From Nitrospirota bacterium (lineage in GTDB: Bacteria > Nitrospirota > Thermodesulfovibrionia > Thermodesulfovibrionales > JdFR-86), in the NCBI GenBank assembly GCA_037386965.1, contig JARRLN010000002.1, positions 75,443 to 114,270 on the forward strand: a stretch of DNA of 38,828 nucleotides, read 5' to 3'. This document shows, piece after piece, positions 25,397 through 33,221 of this stretch; the stretch's first letter is position 1, and every line of letters begins with the position of its first letter. Made by a program: the position numbers and the translations under genes. The notes beneath the pieces were generated by a model. It was not told the origin of the DNA. It did not search any database and saw only the letters and a list, made by a program, of their open reading frames with translations.

Positions 25397-26458
25397 ATGC
25401 TTGAGAAACTTGACGCCATAGAGAAAAGATACGAGGAGCTGAACCTCCTGCTTACCGATCCGGAGGTCATCCGCAACCAGCGCCTTCTGCAGACGTACTC
25501 CAAGGAGCAGTCCGACCTGGCCCCCGTGGTGCGGATGATCGAGGAGTACAAGAAGGCCCTTCTGGAGAGGCAGGAGACCCGCGAGCTCTTGAAAAGCCCG
25601 GACAAGGAGATGCGGGAGCTGGCCCGGGAGGAGCTGCATTCCCTGGAGGAGCGCGCCGCCGCCCTGGAGGAGAAGCTCAAGCTGGCCCTCATCCCCAAGG
25701 ACCCCCGGGACGAGAAGAACGTCATCCTGGAAATCCGCGCCGGCACGGGCGGCGAGGAGGCGGGGCTCTTCGCCGCCGACCTTTTCAGGATGTACTCCAA
25801 ATACGCCGAATCCAGGGGGTGGAAGGTGGAGGTCATGGAATCCAGCCCCACCGGAGTCGGGGGCATAAAGGAGATCATCGCCACCATCACGGGAGCGCGG
25901 GCGTACAGCCGCCTCAAGTACGAAAGCGGCGTGCACCGGGTGCAGCGCGTCCCGCAGACCGAGGCCCAGGGGCGCATCCACACCTCCGCGGCCACCGTGG
26001 CGGTCCTGCCGGAGGCCGAGGACGTGGACGTCAAGCTGGAGGAGAAGGACCTCCGGACGGACACCTTCTGCGCCTCCGGTCCCGGCGGACAGGGGGTCAA
26101 CACCACCTACTCCGCCGTCCGCATCGTGCATATCCCCACGGGGCTCACCGTGCAGTGCCAGGACGGGCGCTCCCAGATAAAGAACAAGGAGAAGGCCCTC
26201 AAGGTGCTCCGCGCACGCCTGTACGAGATGGAGCAGGAGGCCAAGGAGCGGGAACGCGCGGAACACCGGAAGGCCCAGGTGGGCACCGGGGACCGGAGCG
26301 AGCGCATCCGGACCTACAACTTCCCCCAGAACCGCGTGACCGATCACCGGGTGGGCCTCACCCTGCACAGGCTGGAGGAGGTCCTGGGCGGCAACCTGGA
26401 CGAGCTTATCGACCAGCTGGACCTGCACTTCCAGGCGGAAAAGCTCAAGACCGTCTGA
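25397..26458 (+). CDS. prfA: Peptide chain release factor 1
   Basis: Class I release factor RF1, 353 residues, recognising UAA and UAG. The codon-reading tripeptide PxT is PQT (186-188) within [19 protein letters not shown], and the catalytic GGQ (230-232) is in [18 protein letters not shown], where the Gln is methylated by PrmC. N-terminal coiled-coil helices (about 1-100) are as usual. It is followed by prmC, the enzyme that modifies it. Confidence 0.96.
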   Translation: MLEKLDAIEKRYEELNLLLTDPEVIRNQRLLQTYSKEQSDLAPVVRMIEEYKKALLERQETRELLKSPDKEMRELAREELHSLEERAAALEEKLKLALIPKDPRDEKNVILEIRAGTGGEEAGLFAADLFRMYSKYAESRGWKVEVMESSPTGVGGIKEIIATITGARAYSRLKYESGVHRVQRVPQTEAQGRIHTSAATVAVLPEAEDVDVKLEEKDLRTDTFCASGPGGQGVNTTYSAVRIVHIPTGLTVQCQDGRSQIKNKEKALKVLRARLYEMEQEAKERERAEHRKAQVGTGDRSERIRTYNFPQNRVTDHRVGLTLHRLEEVLGGNLDELIDQLDLHFQAEKLKTV

Positions 26459-26470
26459 GGGAGGGCCCGC

Positions 26471-27340
26471 GTGAGTCCCCGCCCGGAGCCGCCCACCGCC
26501 CTCTTCCTTCTCAGGGAGGCCGCCCGGACCCTGGCCGGGGCCGGCATCCCGGAGGCCGGCAAGGAGGCCGAGATACTCCTCACCCACGTCCTCTCCATCG
26601 ACCGCGTCACCCTCTACCGCGACGACCCGCGCGTCGCGCCGGAGAGCCAAAAGAGGCTCCACGTCCTCCTTGAGAGGCGCGGCAGGCGGGAGCCCCTTCA
26701 GTACGTCATGGGGTATGTGGACTTCCTCGGGCTCGCCATAGCGGTGGGCCCCGGCGTACTCATCCCCCGTCCGGAGACGGAGCTTCTGGTGCACGAGTTC
26801 CTCACGCACGCCGGGAAGGGCCGCGTCCTCAGGGTCCTGGACCTCTGCACCGGAAGCGGGGCGGTGGCCCTGGCCCTGGGCCGGGAGCTTCCCGGCGCCC
26901 GGCTCTACGGCACCGACATTTCCGCCGAGGCCCTGCGCTACGCGCGGCGGAGTGCCAAGGCAAACGGCATCGGAAACGTCCAGTTCCGCCGGGGTCATCT
27001 CTTCGAGCCCGTCGGCGGCCTTCTCTTCGACGGCATCGTGGGCAACCCCCCTTACGTGGAAAGCGGCGTCATCGCCGCCCTGGAGCCCGAGGTGCGGGAC
27101 TGGGAGCCCCGGGAGGCCCTGGACGGGGGCCCCGACGGCCTCCGCTTCTACAGGGAAATCCTGGGCGCCGCCCCCCTTCACATGAGCCCCGGGGGGATTC
27201 TGGCCCTGGAGGTGGGCCTGCACCAGGCCCCCCGCGTGCAGAACATGGCCGAGGGGGCGGGACTCAGGCTTGTCCACACCGTGGTCGACTGCACCGGGGT
27301 CAAGCGCGTCGTGCTCTTCCGCCTGCCGAAGCATCCTTGA
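26471..27340 (+). CDS. prmC: Release factor glutamine methyltransferase
   Basis: SAM-dependent N5-glutamine methyltransferase, 289 residues, which methylates the GGQ Gln of release factors. The N-terminal helical domain (about 1-85) is followed by the Rossmann fold with DLCTGSGAVAL (124-134) and the catalytic NPPY (192-195). The start is GTG 26471, twelve bases after prfA, with GAGGGAGG upstream. The gene pair is the standard prfA-prmC unit. Confidence 0.95.
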   Translation: MSPRPEPPTALFLLREAARTLAGAGIPEAGKEAEILLTHVLSIDRVTLYRDDPRVAPESQKRLHVLLERRGRREPLQYVMGYVDFLGLAIAVGPGVLIPRPETELLVHEFLTHAGKGRVLRVLDLCTGSGAVALALGRELPGARLYGTDISAEALRYARRSAKANGIGNVQFRRGHLFEPVGGLLFDGIVGNPPYVESGVIAALEPEVRDWEPREALDGGPDGLRFYREILGAAPLHMSPGGILALEVGLHQAPRVQNMAEGAGLRLVHTVVDCTGVKRVVLFRLPKHP

Positions 27341-27365
27341 CATCCGGCCCGAATCAAGAGAATAT
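27337..27365 (+). promoter_or_regulatory. Candidate promoter of the mechanosensitive channel gene
   Basis: A perfect TTGACA at 27337-27342 overlapping the prmC stop, a 17-base spacer and a weak GAATAT at 27360-27365. The start would be near 27372, about 50 bases before ATG 27424. Confidence 0.45.
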
Positions 27366-27423
27366 GTAGCACACACGGGAAAGCGGCGAGCGCTTTCCGG
27401 AGACCGCGCGTGAGGGGGTACGC

Positions 27424-28338
27424 ATGAACATCGAGCAGTATGTGCAAGAGGTCGGTCATTGGTTCCTTACCAGCGGCCTTCGGATAGTCCTCATCCTCAT
27501 CCTGGCCCTGGTGGTCCTGAAGGCCGTGAAGCTCCTGTCGCGGCGCCTGGCCGCCCTGCTGAGCAGGCAGAAGGAAGAGGACGTGGAGTTTCAGAAGCGG
27601 GCCGAAACCCTGAGCCACGTCGTCCAGTACGCCCTCACCGTGGTCGTCCTGGTCGTGGCGGCCATGATGCTTCTGAAGCAGTTCGGGGTGGACATCGGCC
27701 CCTTGCTGGCGGCCGCCGGCGTGGTAGGCCTGGCCGTGGGCTTCGGCGCCCAGACCCTGGTGCACGACGTCATCAGCGGGTTTTTCATCCTCATCGAGGA
27801 CCAGATACGGGTGGGCGACGTCGTGCAGATAGCGGACAAGGGCGGCCTGGTGGAGCAGGTCAACCTCCGCATGACCATCCTCCGGGACCTGGCGGGCAAC
27901 GTGCATTACGTGAGGAACGGGCAGATCGCCGTGGTGACCAACATGACCAAGGAGTACTCCCGCTACGTCTTCGACGTGGGGGTGGCGTACCGGGAGGACG
28001 TGGACGAGGTCGTCGAGGTCATCAAGGAGGTGGATGCCGGGCTTCGCCGGGACCCCGGGTTCAAGGACGACATCCTGGAGCCCATCGAGATACTGGGCCT
28101 GGACCAGTTCGGAGACAGCGCCATAGTCATCAAGGCCCGCACCAAGACCATGCCCATCCAGCAGTGGCGGGTGGGGCGCGAGTTCAACCGCCGCCTCAAG
28201 AAGGCCTTCGACGAGCGCGGCATAGAGATACCCTTCCCCCACATCACCCTGTACATGGGCGAGGACAAGCAGGGCCAGGCCCCGCCCTTGAGGGTGGCCC
28301 TCCGGGAGAAGGGGGGCGGCGCGCCCCCGAAGCCCTGA
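27424..28338 (+). CDS. MscS-family mechanosensitive ion channel
   Basis: A 304-residue inner-membrane channel. Three hydrophobic segments appear (about 16-36, 75-95 and 99-125); the third is the pore helix with the Gly/Ala pattern AAGVVGLAVGFGAQTLVHD, typical of MscS TM3, followed by FILIEDQIRVGD, the start of the cytoplasmic beta domain. The C-terminal alpha-beta domain ends IEIPFPHITLYM, the canonical MscS ending. It probably acts as a safety valve in osmotic downshock. GAGGGGGTACGC lies before the ATG. Confidence 0.92.
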   Translation: MNIEQYVQEVGHWFLTSGLRIVLILILALVVLKAVKLLSRRLAALLSRQKEEDVEFQKRAETLSHVVQYALTVVVLVVAAMMLLKQFGVDIGPLLAAAGVVGLAVGFGAQTLVHDVISGFFILIEDQIRVGDVVQIADKGGLVEQVNLRMTILRDLAGNVHYVRNGQIAVVTNMTKEYSRYVFDVGVAYREDVDEVVEVIKEVDAGLRRDPGFKDDILEPIEILGLDQFGDSAIVIKARTKTMPIQQWRVGREFNRRLKKAFDERGIEIPFPHITLYMGEDKQGQAPPLRVALREKGGGAPPKP

Positions 28339-28445
28339 AAGGGGTCCCGGGAGCGTACGGGTCTGCGAGAGCCCCAGGCACTCCTTTTTCGACCCCCGGG
28401 CGTCTACCCAAATACACGGATAAGATATTATTATGGCCTCATTTC

Positions 28446-28475
28446 TTGACCTTTGCCCGGGCGGTTCTGTAGTAT
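28446..28475 (+). promoter_or_regulatory. Promoter of atpB-atpE
   Basis: TTGACC at 28446-28451, an 18-base spacer and TAGTAT at 28470-28475. A start near 28482 leaves a short leader with CTGGAGGAAAC before ATG 28510. Confidence 0.6.
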
Positions 28476-28509
28476 AGGTGCACTCTAATCCCCCGCTGGA
28501 GGAAACACC

Positions 28510-29196
28510 ATGCACGAAGAGTTCATGTTTATGGACTGGATTGTGGACTCCCATGTGGTGCCCCACTTTGTCTCCTACGGCTTTCTTGCCTCCATCGTCG
28601 TCATCATCATAGCCTTGATAGTGCGGGGGGCGATGGCCCTGGTGCCGCGGGGAACCCAGAACGTGGTGGAAGTGGTGGCCGGAGCCATGCTGCAGCTCGC
28701 CGAGGACTCCATCGGGGAGCACTGGGGAAGGCCCTTCTTCCCTCTGATAGCCACCATCTTCATCTACATCATGGTCTGCAACTTCTTCGGCCTCATCCCG
28801 GGTTTCGTCTCGCCCACGGCCAACCTCAACATGACGGCCAGCATGGCGGTGCCCGTGTTCCTGGCCACGCACTACTACGGCTTCAGGGTGCACAAGTTCA
28901 GCTACATGAGACATTTCTTCGGGCCCATCCAGACCCTTTTGGCCCTGCCCCTGATGCTTCTGATGTTCGTCATCGAGGTCATCTCTCATCTGGCCCGTCC
29001 GCTCACCCTTTCGGTGCGGCTCTTCGGCAACATGACGGCCAAGCACCAGCTCCTTCTGGTCCTGGCCGTGCTGGTTCCCCTGTTCGCGCCCGTGCCCATC
29101 CTGGTCCTGGGCGTGCTGGTCAGCGTTGTACAGGCTTTCGTGTTTGCTCTTCTGACGACGCTCTATCTTGCGGGCGCCGTGGAGGAAGCACATTAA
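28510..29196 (+). CDS. atpB: ATP synthase F0 subunit a
   Basis: Membrane subunit a of F-type ATP synthase, 228 residues, which forms the ion half-channels beside the c ring. The essential Arg is Arg170 in LARPLTLSVRLFGNM, with the conserved NFFGLIPG loop (91-98) and a GHW-like GEHWGRPFFPLI segment. About five to six helices. No atpI precedes and no F1 genes follow, so this and atpE form a separate two-gene unit; I recall the same split in Geobacter-like bacteria. Confidence 0.95.
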   Translation: MHEEFMFMDWIVDSHVVPHFVSYGFLASIVVIIIALIVRGAMALVPRGTQNVVEVVAGAMLQLAEDSIGEHWGRPFFPLIATIFIYIMVCNFFGLIPGFVSPTANLNMTASMAVPVFLATHYYGFRVHKFSYMRHFFGPIQTLLALPLMLLMFVIEVISHLARPLTLSVRLFGNMTAKHQLLLVLAVLVPLFAPVPILVLGVLVSVVQAFVFALLTTLYLAGAVEEAH

Positions 29197-29227
29197 TATC
29201 TCTACACGTTTCTATGGAGGAGGAAGA

Positions 29228-29572
29228 ATGAAAAAGACCGTCGCCGTACTGCTGCTTACGTTCATCGCGGTGCTGGGCTTCTCCGCCCTGGCCTTCGCGG
29301 CCGAAGAGGGGGGGATGCCCATCGCCAAGCTGAGCTATTACGCCACCGCCGTGCTGGGCTGCGGACTGGCCATCGGGCTGGCCGCCCTGGGGACCGGCAT
29401 CGGCATGGGCACTGGCCTGAGCCGGGCCTGCGAGGGCACGGCCAGGAACCCGGGCGTCTCGGGCAAAATCATGACCACCCTCATCGTGGGTCTGGCCATG
29501 ATCGAGTCCCTGTGTATTTATGCCCTGGTCGTGGTCCTCATCGTCCTTTACGCCAACCCCTTCGGGGTCTGA
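29228..29572 (+). CDS. atpE: ATP synthase F0 subunit c with N-terminal signal-like extension
   Basis: Ring-forming c subunit, 114 residues. The core is two helices joined by the polar ARNP loop (72-75). The ion-binding Glu93 lies in MIESLCIYALVV. A cleavable-looking signal MKKTVAVLLLTFIAVLGFSALAFA precedes the core. The Na+-binding signature needs a Gln in helix 1 where Met60 stands, while Ser94 and Tyr98 are kept, so proton coupling is the likelier choice; this is inference. The start is ATG 29228, with GGAGGAGGAAGA upstream. A strong terminator follows. Confidence 0.94.
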   Translation: MKKTVAVLLLTFIAVLGFSALAFAAEEGGMPIAKLSYYATAVLGCGLAIGLAALGTGIGMGTGLSRACEGTARNPGVSGKIMTTLIVGLAMIESLCIYALVVVLIVLYANPFGV

Positions 29573-29586
29573 GGCCGTTTTCTCCC

Positions 29587-29620
29587 GGGAGGCCCCGCCG
29601 GGGCCTCCCGCCTCGTTTTT
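29587..29620 (+). terminator. Intrinsic terminator of atpB-atpE
   Basis: A perfect ten-base stem GGGAGGCCCC/GGGGCCTCCC with loop GCC, followed by GCCTCG and five T. Confidence 0.9.
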
Positions 29621-29637
29621 CATTCCCGCACCATAGG

Positions 29638-29646
29638 TGGTAGAAT
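29638..29646 (+). promoter_or_regulatory. Extended -10 promoter, probably leaderless
   Basis: TGG-TAGAAT with the hexamer at 29641-29646. The ATG at 29647 directly abuts it, while the ATG at 29653 coincides with the expected transcription start. Confidence 0.55.
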
Positions 29647-29652
29647 ATGCCC

Positions 29653-30006
29653 ATGGAAGAAAAGCCCTGGTACGACGACCTCGTCCCGGAAGAAGAAAAG
29701 AAGTACAAGGAGTCGGTCGACAGGATAAAGAACGCCGTGCTCGAGAAGAGCATGTCCTTCGAGCAGGCGGCCAAGCTCATCGAGGTCAGGGACGAGAACC
29801 TGCGGGCGGCCCTGCTGGACGACGCCCTGAAAGTGCTCCTGGCCGAGCTTCATTTCCAGAAGGGCAAGAGCCTCGCAGAGGTCTCGCGGATGCTCAAGCT
29901 CTCCGAGAAGCGCCTGGAGAGGGCCAGGAAGGAGATGCTCAAGGACGTGGAGCAGGCCGCCATCGAGAAATACATGCTCGAGAGGGGCACGTCCGGAGAG
30001 GCCTGA
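29653..30006 (+). CDS. Unknown small helical protein
   Basis: A 117-residue charged, mostly helical protein; the in-frame ATG at 29647 would add two residues but abuts the -10 hexamer. The N-terminal half carries EEEKKYKESVDRIKNAVL. The C-terminal part (KSLAEVSRMLKLSEKRLERARKEML) looks like a helix-turn-helix, so a DNA-binding or adaptor role is possible. No family recognised. Its TGA shares one base with the ATG of the next gene, so the two are coupled. Confidence 0.75.
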   Translation: MEEKPWYDDLVPEEEKKYKESVDRIKNAVLEKSMSFEQAAKLIEVRDENLRAALLDDALKVLLAELHFQKGKSLAEVSRMLKLSEKRLERARKEMLKDVEQAAIEKYMLERGTSGEA

Positions 30007-30416
30007 TGAAACTTCATCTGGAGAGGCTCGCCAAAAACGGCGTCTTCATGAGGCACCTGAGGCTGGACGTCACGCCCGAGGTGCTCTTTCGCCCCCGGTT
30101 CGTAACCGGCGCGGACAAGCGCCGGCTCGTGGAGGAGACCCAGGGGTTCATGTTCTACATCGACTACGAGGAAGGCAACCCCGAGCAGCCGAGCCTCATG
30201 GTCATGAAGACGTACAACCTGACGAGCCGGACCGTGGGGGAGGTACAGGACGTTCCCCGCGAGATGCTCCTTGCCGCCGTGAAAAGGGAAGGCGTGCGGG
30301 ATTACTGCGGGATGTACCCCATCGACCAGCCGACGGAGGACTGGATTACGGAGCGCCTGGGCCTTTCTTCTCCTCCTGCTTCTCCGCAGAAGAAACTGCA
30401 CCCTCGCGCAGGCTGA
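30006..30416 (+). CDS. Unknown small protein coupled to the preceding gene
   Basis: A 136-residue soluble protein with no signal or membrane segment. It has conserved-looking stretches (GFMFYIDYEEGNPEQPSLMV and PREMLLAAVKREGVRDYCGM) and an acidic/aromatic core, ending in a Pro/Lys tail. I cannot assign a family. ATG 30006 overlaps the upstream stop. The last 71 bases lie over the tail of the convergent cysteine-cluster gene, an unusually long 3' overlap. Confidence 0.7.
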   Translation: MKLHLERLAKNGVFMRHLRLDVTPEVLFRPRFVTGADKRRLVEETQGFMFYIDYEEGNPEQPSLMVMKTYNLTSRTVGEVQDVPREMLLAAVKREGVRDYCGMYPIDQPTEDWITERLGLSSPPASPQKKLHPRAG

Positions 30417-31167
30417 GGGTCTTTTCCATCATCAGCAGGTATTTCAGGTACCTGAAGGCGAATTTCATCAAGGCCACGTCGTCCGTCCGCATCTTTTCGG
30501 CCTCTTCCGGGGAGACCTCGAAGACCTTGAGGAACCTGCTCTCGAAGACGTAGCGCCTGAACCTGTCCAGGTCGTAGCTGGCCATGAAGAACTGGGTCTG
30601 CTTCCGGGGGTCCAGGCCCTTCCCTCCGGGGAGGTTCCTCCGCATGAGGAGGTCCTTCCACTCCCTGTTCATGGCGTCGTAGTGCTCGGCCTCCTGGTCC
30701 TCCCTCCAGCTCTGGACGGTCCACTCCGTCGGCTCACGGAAGCCCTGGCAGTGCTTCTCCTTCACGAAGAAATAAAACTCCTCGTGCACCAGGCCGCCGG
30801 CGTCGTCGCGCTTCTTCATGGTGGCCTGTCCCACCGGATAGTAGCGGCAGCTCGCCGGGCGGTCGGTGTAGATGGTGCAGCCCTCGGGCGTGACGAAGGG
30901 GCAGAGCCTGTCGTCGTCGTCCTTGAGCTTCAGGTACGCGTAGGGGTGGGAGGATTTCTCGTCTATGCGCATGGTGGTATAGGTGTCCAGGAACTCCTCG
31001 CTCGAGATGCCCAGCCGCCGGGTCATCCGCAGGACGTCGTAAGGGGTCAGCATGATGTCTATGTTGCTGCAGCACCTGGTAAAACAGCCGATGCCGGGAT
31101 AGCACCGGAACTTGAACCTGGTCTCCGGGTCCAGGCGGGTGGGCTGAACGGCGCGCATGTTAAACAT
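30346..31167 (-). CDS. YkgJ-family cysteine-cluster protein
   Basis: A 273-residue protein with the CxxCxxCC-like cluster characteristic of the YkgJ/zinc- or iron-chelating family: CYPGIGCFTRCC near the N-terminus, then CPF, GCTIYTDRPASCRYYP and a further Cys. These ligands probably bind Zn2+ or an Fe-S centre; the biochemical role is unknown. I chose ATG 31167, with AAGGGGGAG nine bases upstream, over the TTG at 31191. The C-terminal quarter is helical and Lys/Glu-rich. Confidence 0.87.
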   Translation of the reverse strand: MFNMRAVQPTRLDPETRFKFRCYPGIGCFTRCCSNIDIMLTPYDVLRMTRRLGISSEEFLDTYTTMRIDEKSSHPYAYLKLKDDDDRLCPFVTPEGCTIYTDRPASCRYYPVGQATMKKRDDAGGLVHEEFYFFVKEKHCQGFREPTEWTVQSWREDQEAEHYDAMNREWKDLLMRRNLPGGKGLDPRKQTQFFMASYDLDRFRRYVFESRFLKVFEVSPEEAEKMRTDDVALMKFAFRYLKYLLMMEKTLSLREGAVSSAEKQEEKKGPGAP

Positions 31168-31205
31168 CGAAAGGCTCCCCCTTCTATCCAAATAAGAGAT
31201 TTTCT

Positions 31206-31234
31206 ATTTTACCACACGGCTTCCGGGAGAACAA
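31206..31234 (-). promoter_or_regulatory. Promoter of the YkgJ-family gene
   Basis: On the minus strand, TTGTTC (31234-31229), a 17-base spacer and TAAAAT (31211-31206). It separates this gene from the upstream lysR-type gene. Confidence 0.65.
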
Positions 31235-31259
31235 AGGGCAAGCAGGGACCCCCCACCCG

Positions 31260-32171
31260 TCACGGCCGGCCCCGGGGCGGCCGCGGCTTGCCGTGGGAAA
31301 GCAAATAAGCCAGGAAGGCCCGGTACTGGGCCGGGAGGGAGCGGCTCCTGTGGGTGATGACGAAGAAGCTCCGGGGCATCCTGAGCCCCTTTATCCGGAT
31401 GCGCTCTACCTTCCCCTCCCTGAGGTCGTCCTCTATGGCCAAGCGGGAGAGCACCGAGGCACCGAGGCCCGCCCGCACCGCCTGGGTGACGGCGTTGGTC
31501 GAGCCCAGCACCGCCGAGACCGTGAGGTCCTTGAGGGCGAGGCCCTTGGCCGCCAGATGCTCCTCCGTGCTCTTGCGGGTCCCGGAGCCCTCCTCCCTCA
31601 GAAGAAGGGGGACGCCGGGAAGCTCCGCCGGGGTAATTTCCTTCTTCGGGAGAAGCCCGGGGGCGGCCGCCAGGACAAGCTCGTCCTCCAGGAAGGCCCT
31701 GTACTCGATGCTCGTCCTGCTCATCCTGGCCCCCACCACGCCGATGAGAAGCTCGCCCCGGAGGACCATCTCCGTTATCTTCCGGGAGTCCTCGATGAGC
31801 ACCCGGAAAAAGACCCCCGGATGCTTCCTCCCGAAGCCGGCCATCAGGGCGGGGAGGATGTAGCCCCCCGGGATGGTGCTGGCCCCCACCGAGAGGGTCC
31901 CGGCTACCTCGCCCCGGAAACGGCCCAGTTCGGCTCTTATGTCACGGACCTTCTCGATTATCTCCAGGGCCCTCTCATAAAGGAGCTCCGCTTCCGCCGT
32001 GGGGACGACCTGTCTTCCCATCCGGTCGAAGAGCCGGGTCTCGAGCTCCTCTTCCAGGCGCCTGACGTGCTCGCTCACGGTGGGCTGGGTGAGGTTGAGC
32101 TCCAGGGACGCCCTGGTGAAGCTCCGGTTCTTGAAGACCGAGACGAACACCCTGAGACAGTGTACATCCAC
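31260..32171 (-). CDS. LysR-family transcriptional regulator
   Basis: A 303-residue LysR-type regulator. The winged HTH is in residues 1-60 (FTRASLELNLTQPTVSEHVRRLEEELETRLFDRMGRQVVPT), and the substrate-binding domain begins GTLSVGASTIPGGYILP, a motif shared with CysB/Cbl-like regulators and with the group I remember as associated with selenium metabolism. That link is only from motif memory. It lies three bases after larC and is probably in the gsp-larC transcript. Targets are unknown. Confidence 0.9.
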   Translation of the reverse strand: MDVHCLRVFVSVFKNRSFTRASLELNLTQPTVSEHVRRLEEELETRLFDRMGRQVVPTAEAELLYERALEIIEKVRDIRAELGRFRGEVAGTLSVGASTIPGGYILPALMAGFGRKHPGVFFRVLIEDSRKITEMVLRGELLIGVVGARMSRTSIEYRAFLEDELVLAAAPGLLPKKEITPAELPGVPLLLREEGSGTRKSTEEHLAAKGLALKDLTVSAVLGSTNAVTQAVRAGLGASVLSRLAIEDDLREGKVERIRIKGLRMPRSFFVITHRSRSLPAQYRAFLAYLLSHGKPRPPRGRP

Positions 32172-32174
32172 GGC

Positions 32175-33170
32175 CTATCCCTTCCCGTTTGCTTTCTCGA
32201 CGGCCTCCCGCACCTCGGCCAGGGAGACGTTGTGCCGCCGGGCGGCCCGCCTCATGTCCTCGTGCTCGGGCACGCCCCTGAGGAGCCGCCCGCCCCACCT
32301 AGCCTCCTTGACCCGGACCGTCCCCAGGGGTGTTTTCACCTTCCGCACCGACCGCGCGAGAACCGCCCGCTCCGCCCTGTAGCGCCTGACGCCCAGGGTC
32401 GTGGTCTCCCGGAAAAGGACCTCCGTGAGCACCGGCACGCTCTGGGGCCTGGAGAGGACCGTGAAGAGGATTCCGGGCCTCCCCTTTTTCATGATGGCCT
32501 GGGTGATGGTCACGTCGAGCGCCCCCTCCTCGAAGGGCGGAAGCGGCCCGAAGCCCGAGGCCAGCTCCCGGGCCAGGACCGCGCCGGTGGGGGTTGTAAG
32601 CTCGGGGCCCTCCGTGCCGTAGACGGGAAGCCCCCGGGTCAGCTCCGCCGTCACGGGGGCGGGCACCGGCATGGTGCCGTGGGCCGTTGGGGTTTCGCCG
32701 CCGCCCACGTTGAGGGGCGAGAACCGGACGTCACGCGCCCCCAGCGCCTCAAGGCCGATGAGGGTGCCCATGACGTCCACGATGCAGTCCACCGCCCCCA
32801 GCTCATGCAGGTGCACGGCGTCCCACGGCATCCCGTGGACCCTGCCCTCCGCCTCGAAAAGTGCGGCGAAGATGTCGAGGCCTTTCTTTTTCAGGGCGGA
32901 CGGAAGCCGTGCGCCGGCGATGATACCCTCCACGTCCTTCCACCGCCTCCGGCCCTTGTCGGTGACGACCACGTCCACCTTGGTGGCCACGAGGCCGCCG
33001 CGGCGGACCTTCCGCTGCCCCAGGGCATACCCCTTGAGGGGGAGCTTCCCGAGCCCTTCGCGGACCCTGGCAAGGGGAACTCCGGCGCTCACCAGCGCGC
33101 CCAGGCACATGTCGCCGCTGATGCCGGAGAAGCAGTCAAACCAGGCCGTCCTGGGGGGTGGCTTTCTCAT
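32175..33170 (-). CDS. larC: LarC-like nickel-pincer cofactor protein with internal deletion
   Basis: LarC inserts nickel into the pyridinium-3,5-bisthiocarboxylate cofactor of lactate racemase. The N-terminal domain is intact (WFDCFSGISGDMCLGAL, HLHELGAVDCIVDVMG, SPLNVGGGETPTAHGTMPVPAP, LTTPTGAVLARELASGFGPLP), as is the C-terminal one (ALDVTITQAIMKKGRPGILFTVL and LFRETTTLGVRRYR). Between about residues 212 and 216 the usual stretch of roughly 70-75 residues (including the YGAG..DF and ETNIDDM motifs) is missing without a frame change, giving 331 residues instead of about 400. No larA, larB or larE is in the window. Start ATG 33170 follows GGAGGGGG. It lies 51 bases after gspD. Confidence 0.85.
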   Translation of the reverse strand: MRKPPPRTAWFDCFSGISGDMCLGALVSAGVPLARVREGLGKLPLKGYALGQRKVRRGGLVATKVDVVVTDKGRRRWKDVEGIIAGARLPSALKKKGLDIFAALFEAEGRVHGMPWDAVHLHELGAVDCIVDVMGTLIGLEALGARDVRFSPLNVGGGETPTAHGTMPVPAPVTAELTRGLPVYGTEGPELTTPTGAVLARELASGFGPLPPFEEGALDVTITQAIMKKGRPGILFTVLSRPQSVPVLTEVLFRETTTLGVRRYRAERAVLARSVRKVKTPLGTVRVKEARWGGRLLRGVPEHEDMRRAARRHNVSLAEVREAVEKANGKG

Positions 33171-33221
33171 GGCGCGCCCCCTCCGGCCGGAGACAGGCCC
33201 CCCAGAGGAGGGACGGGCATC

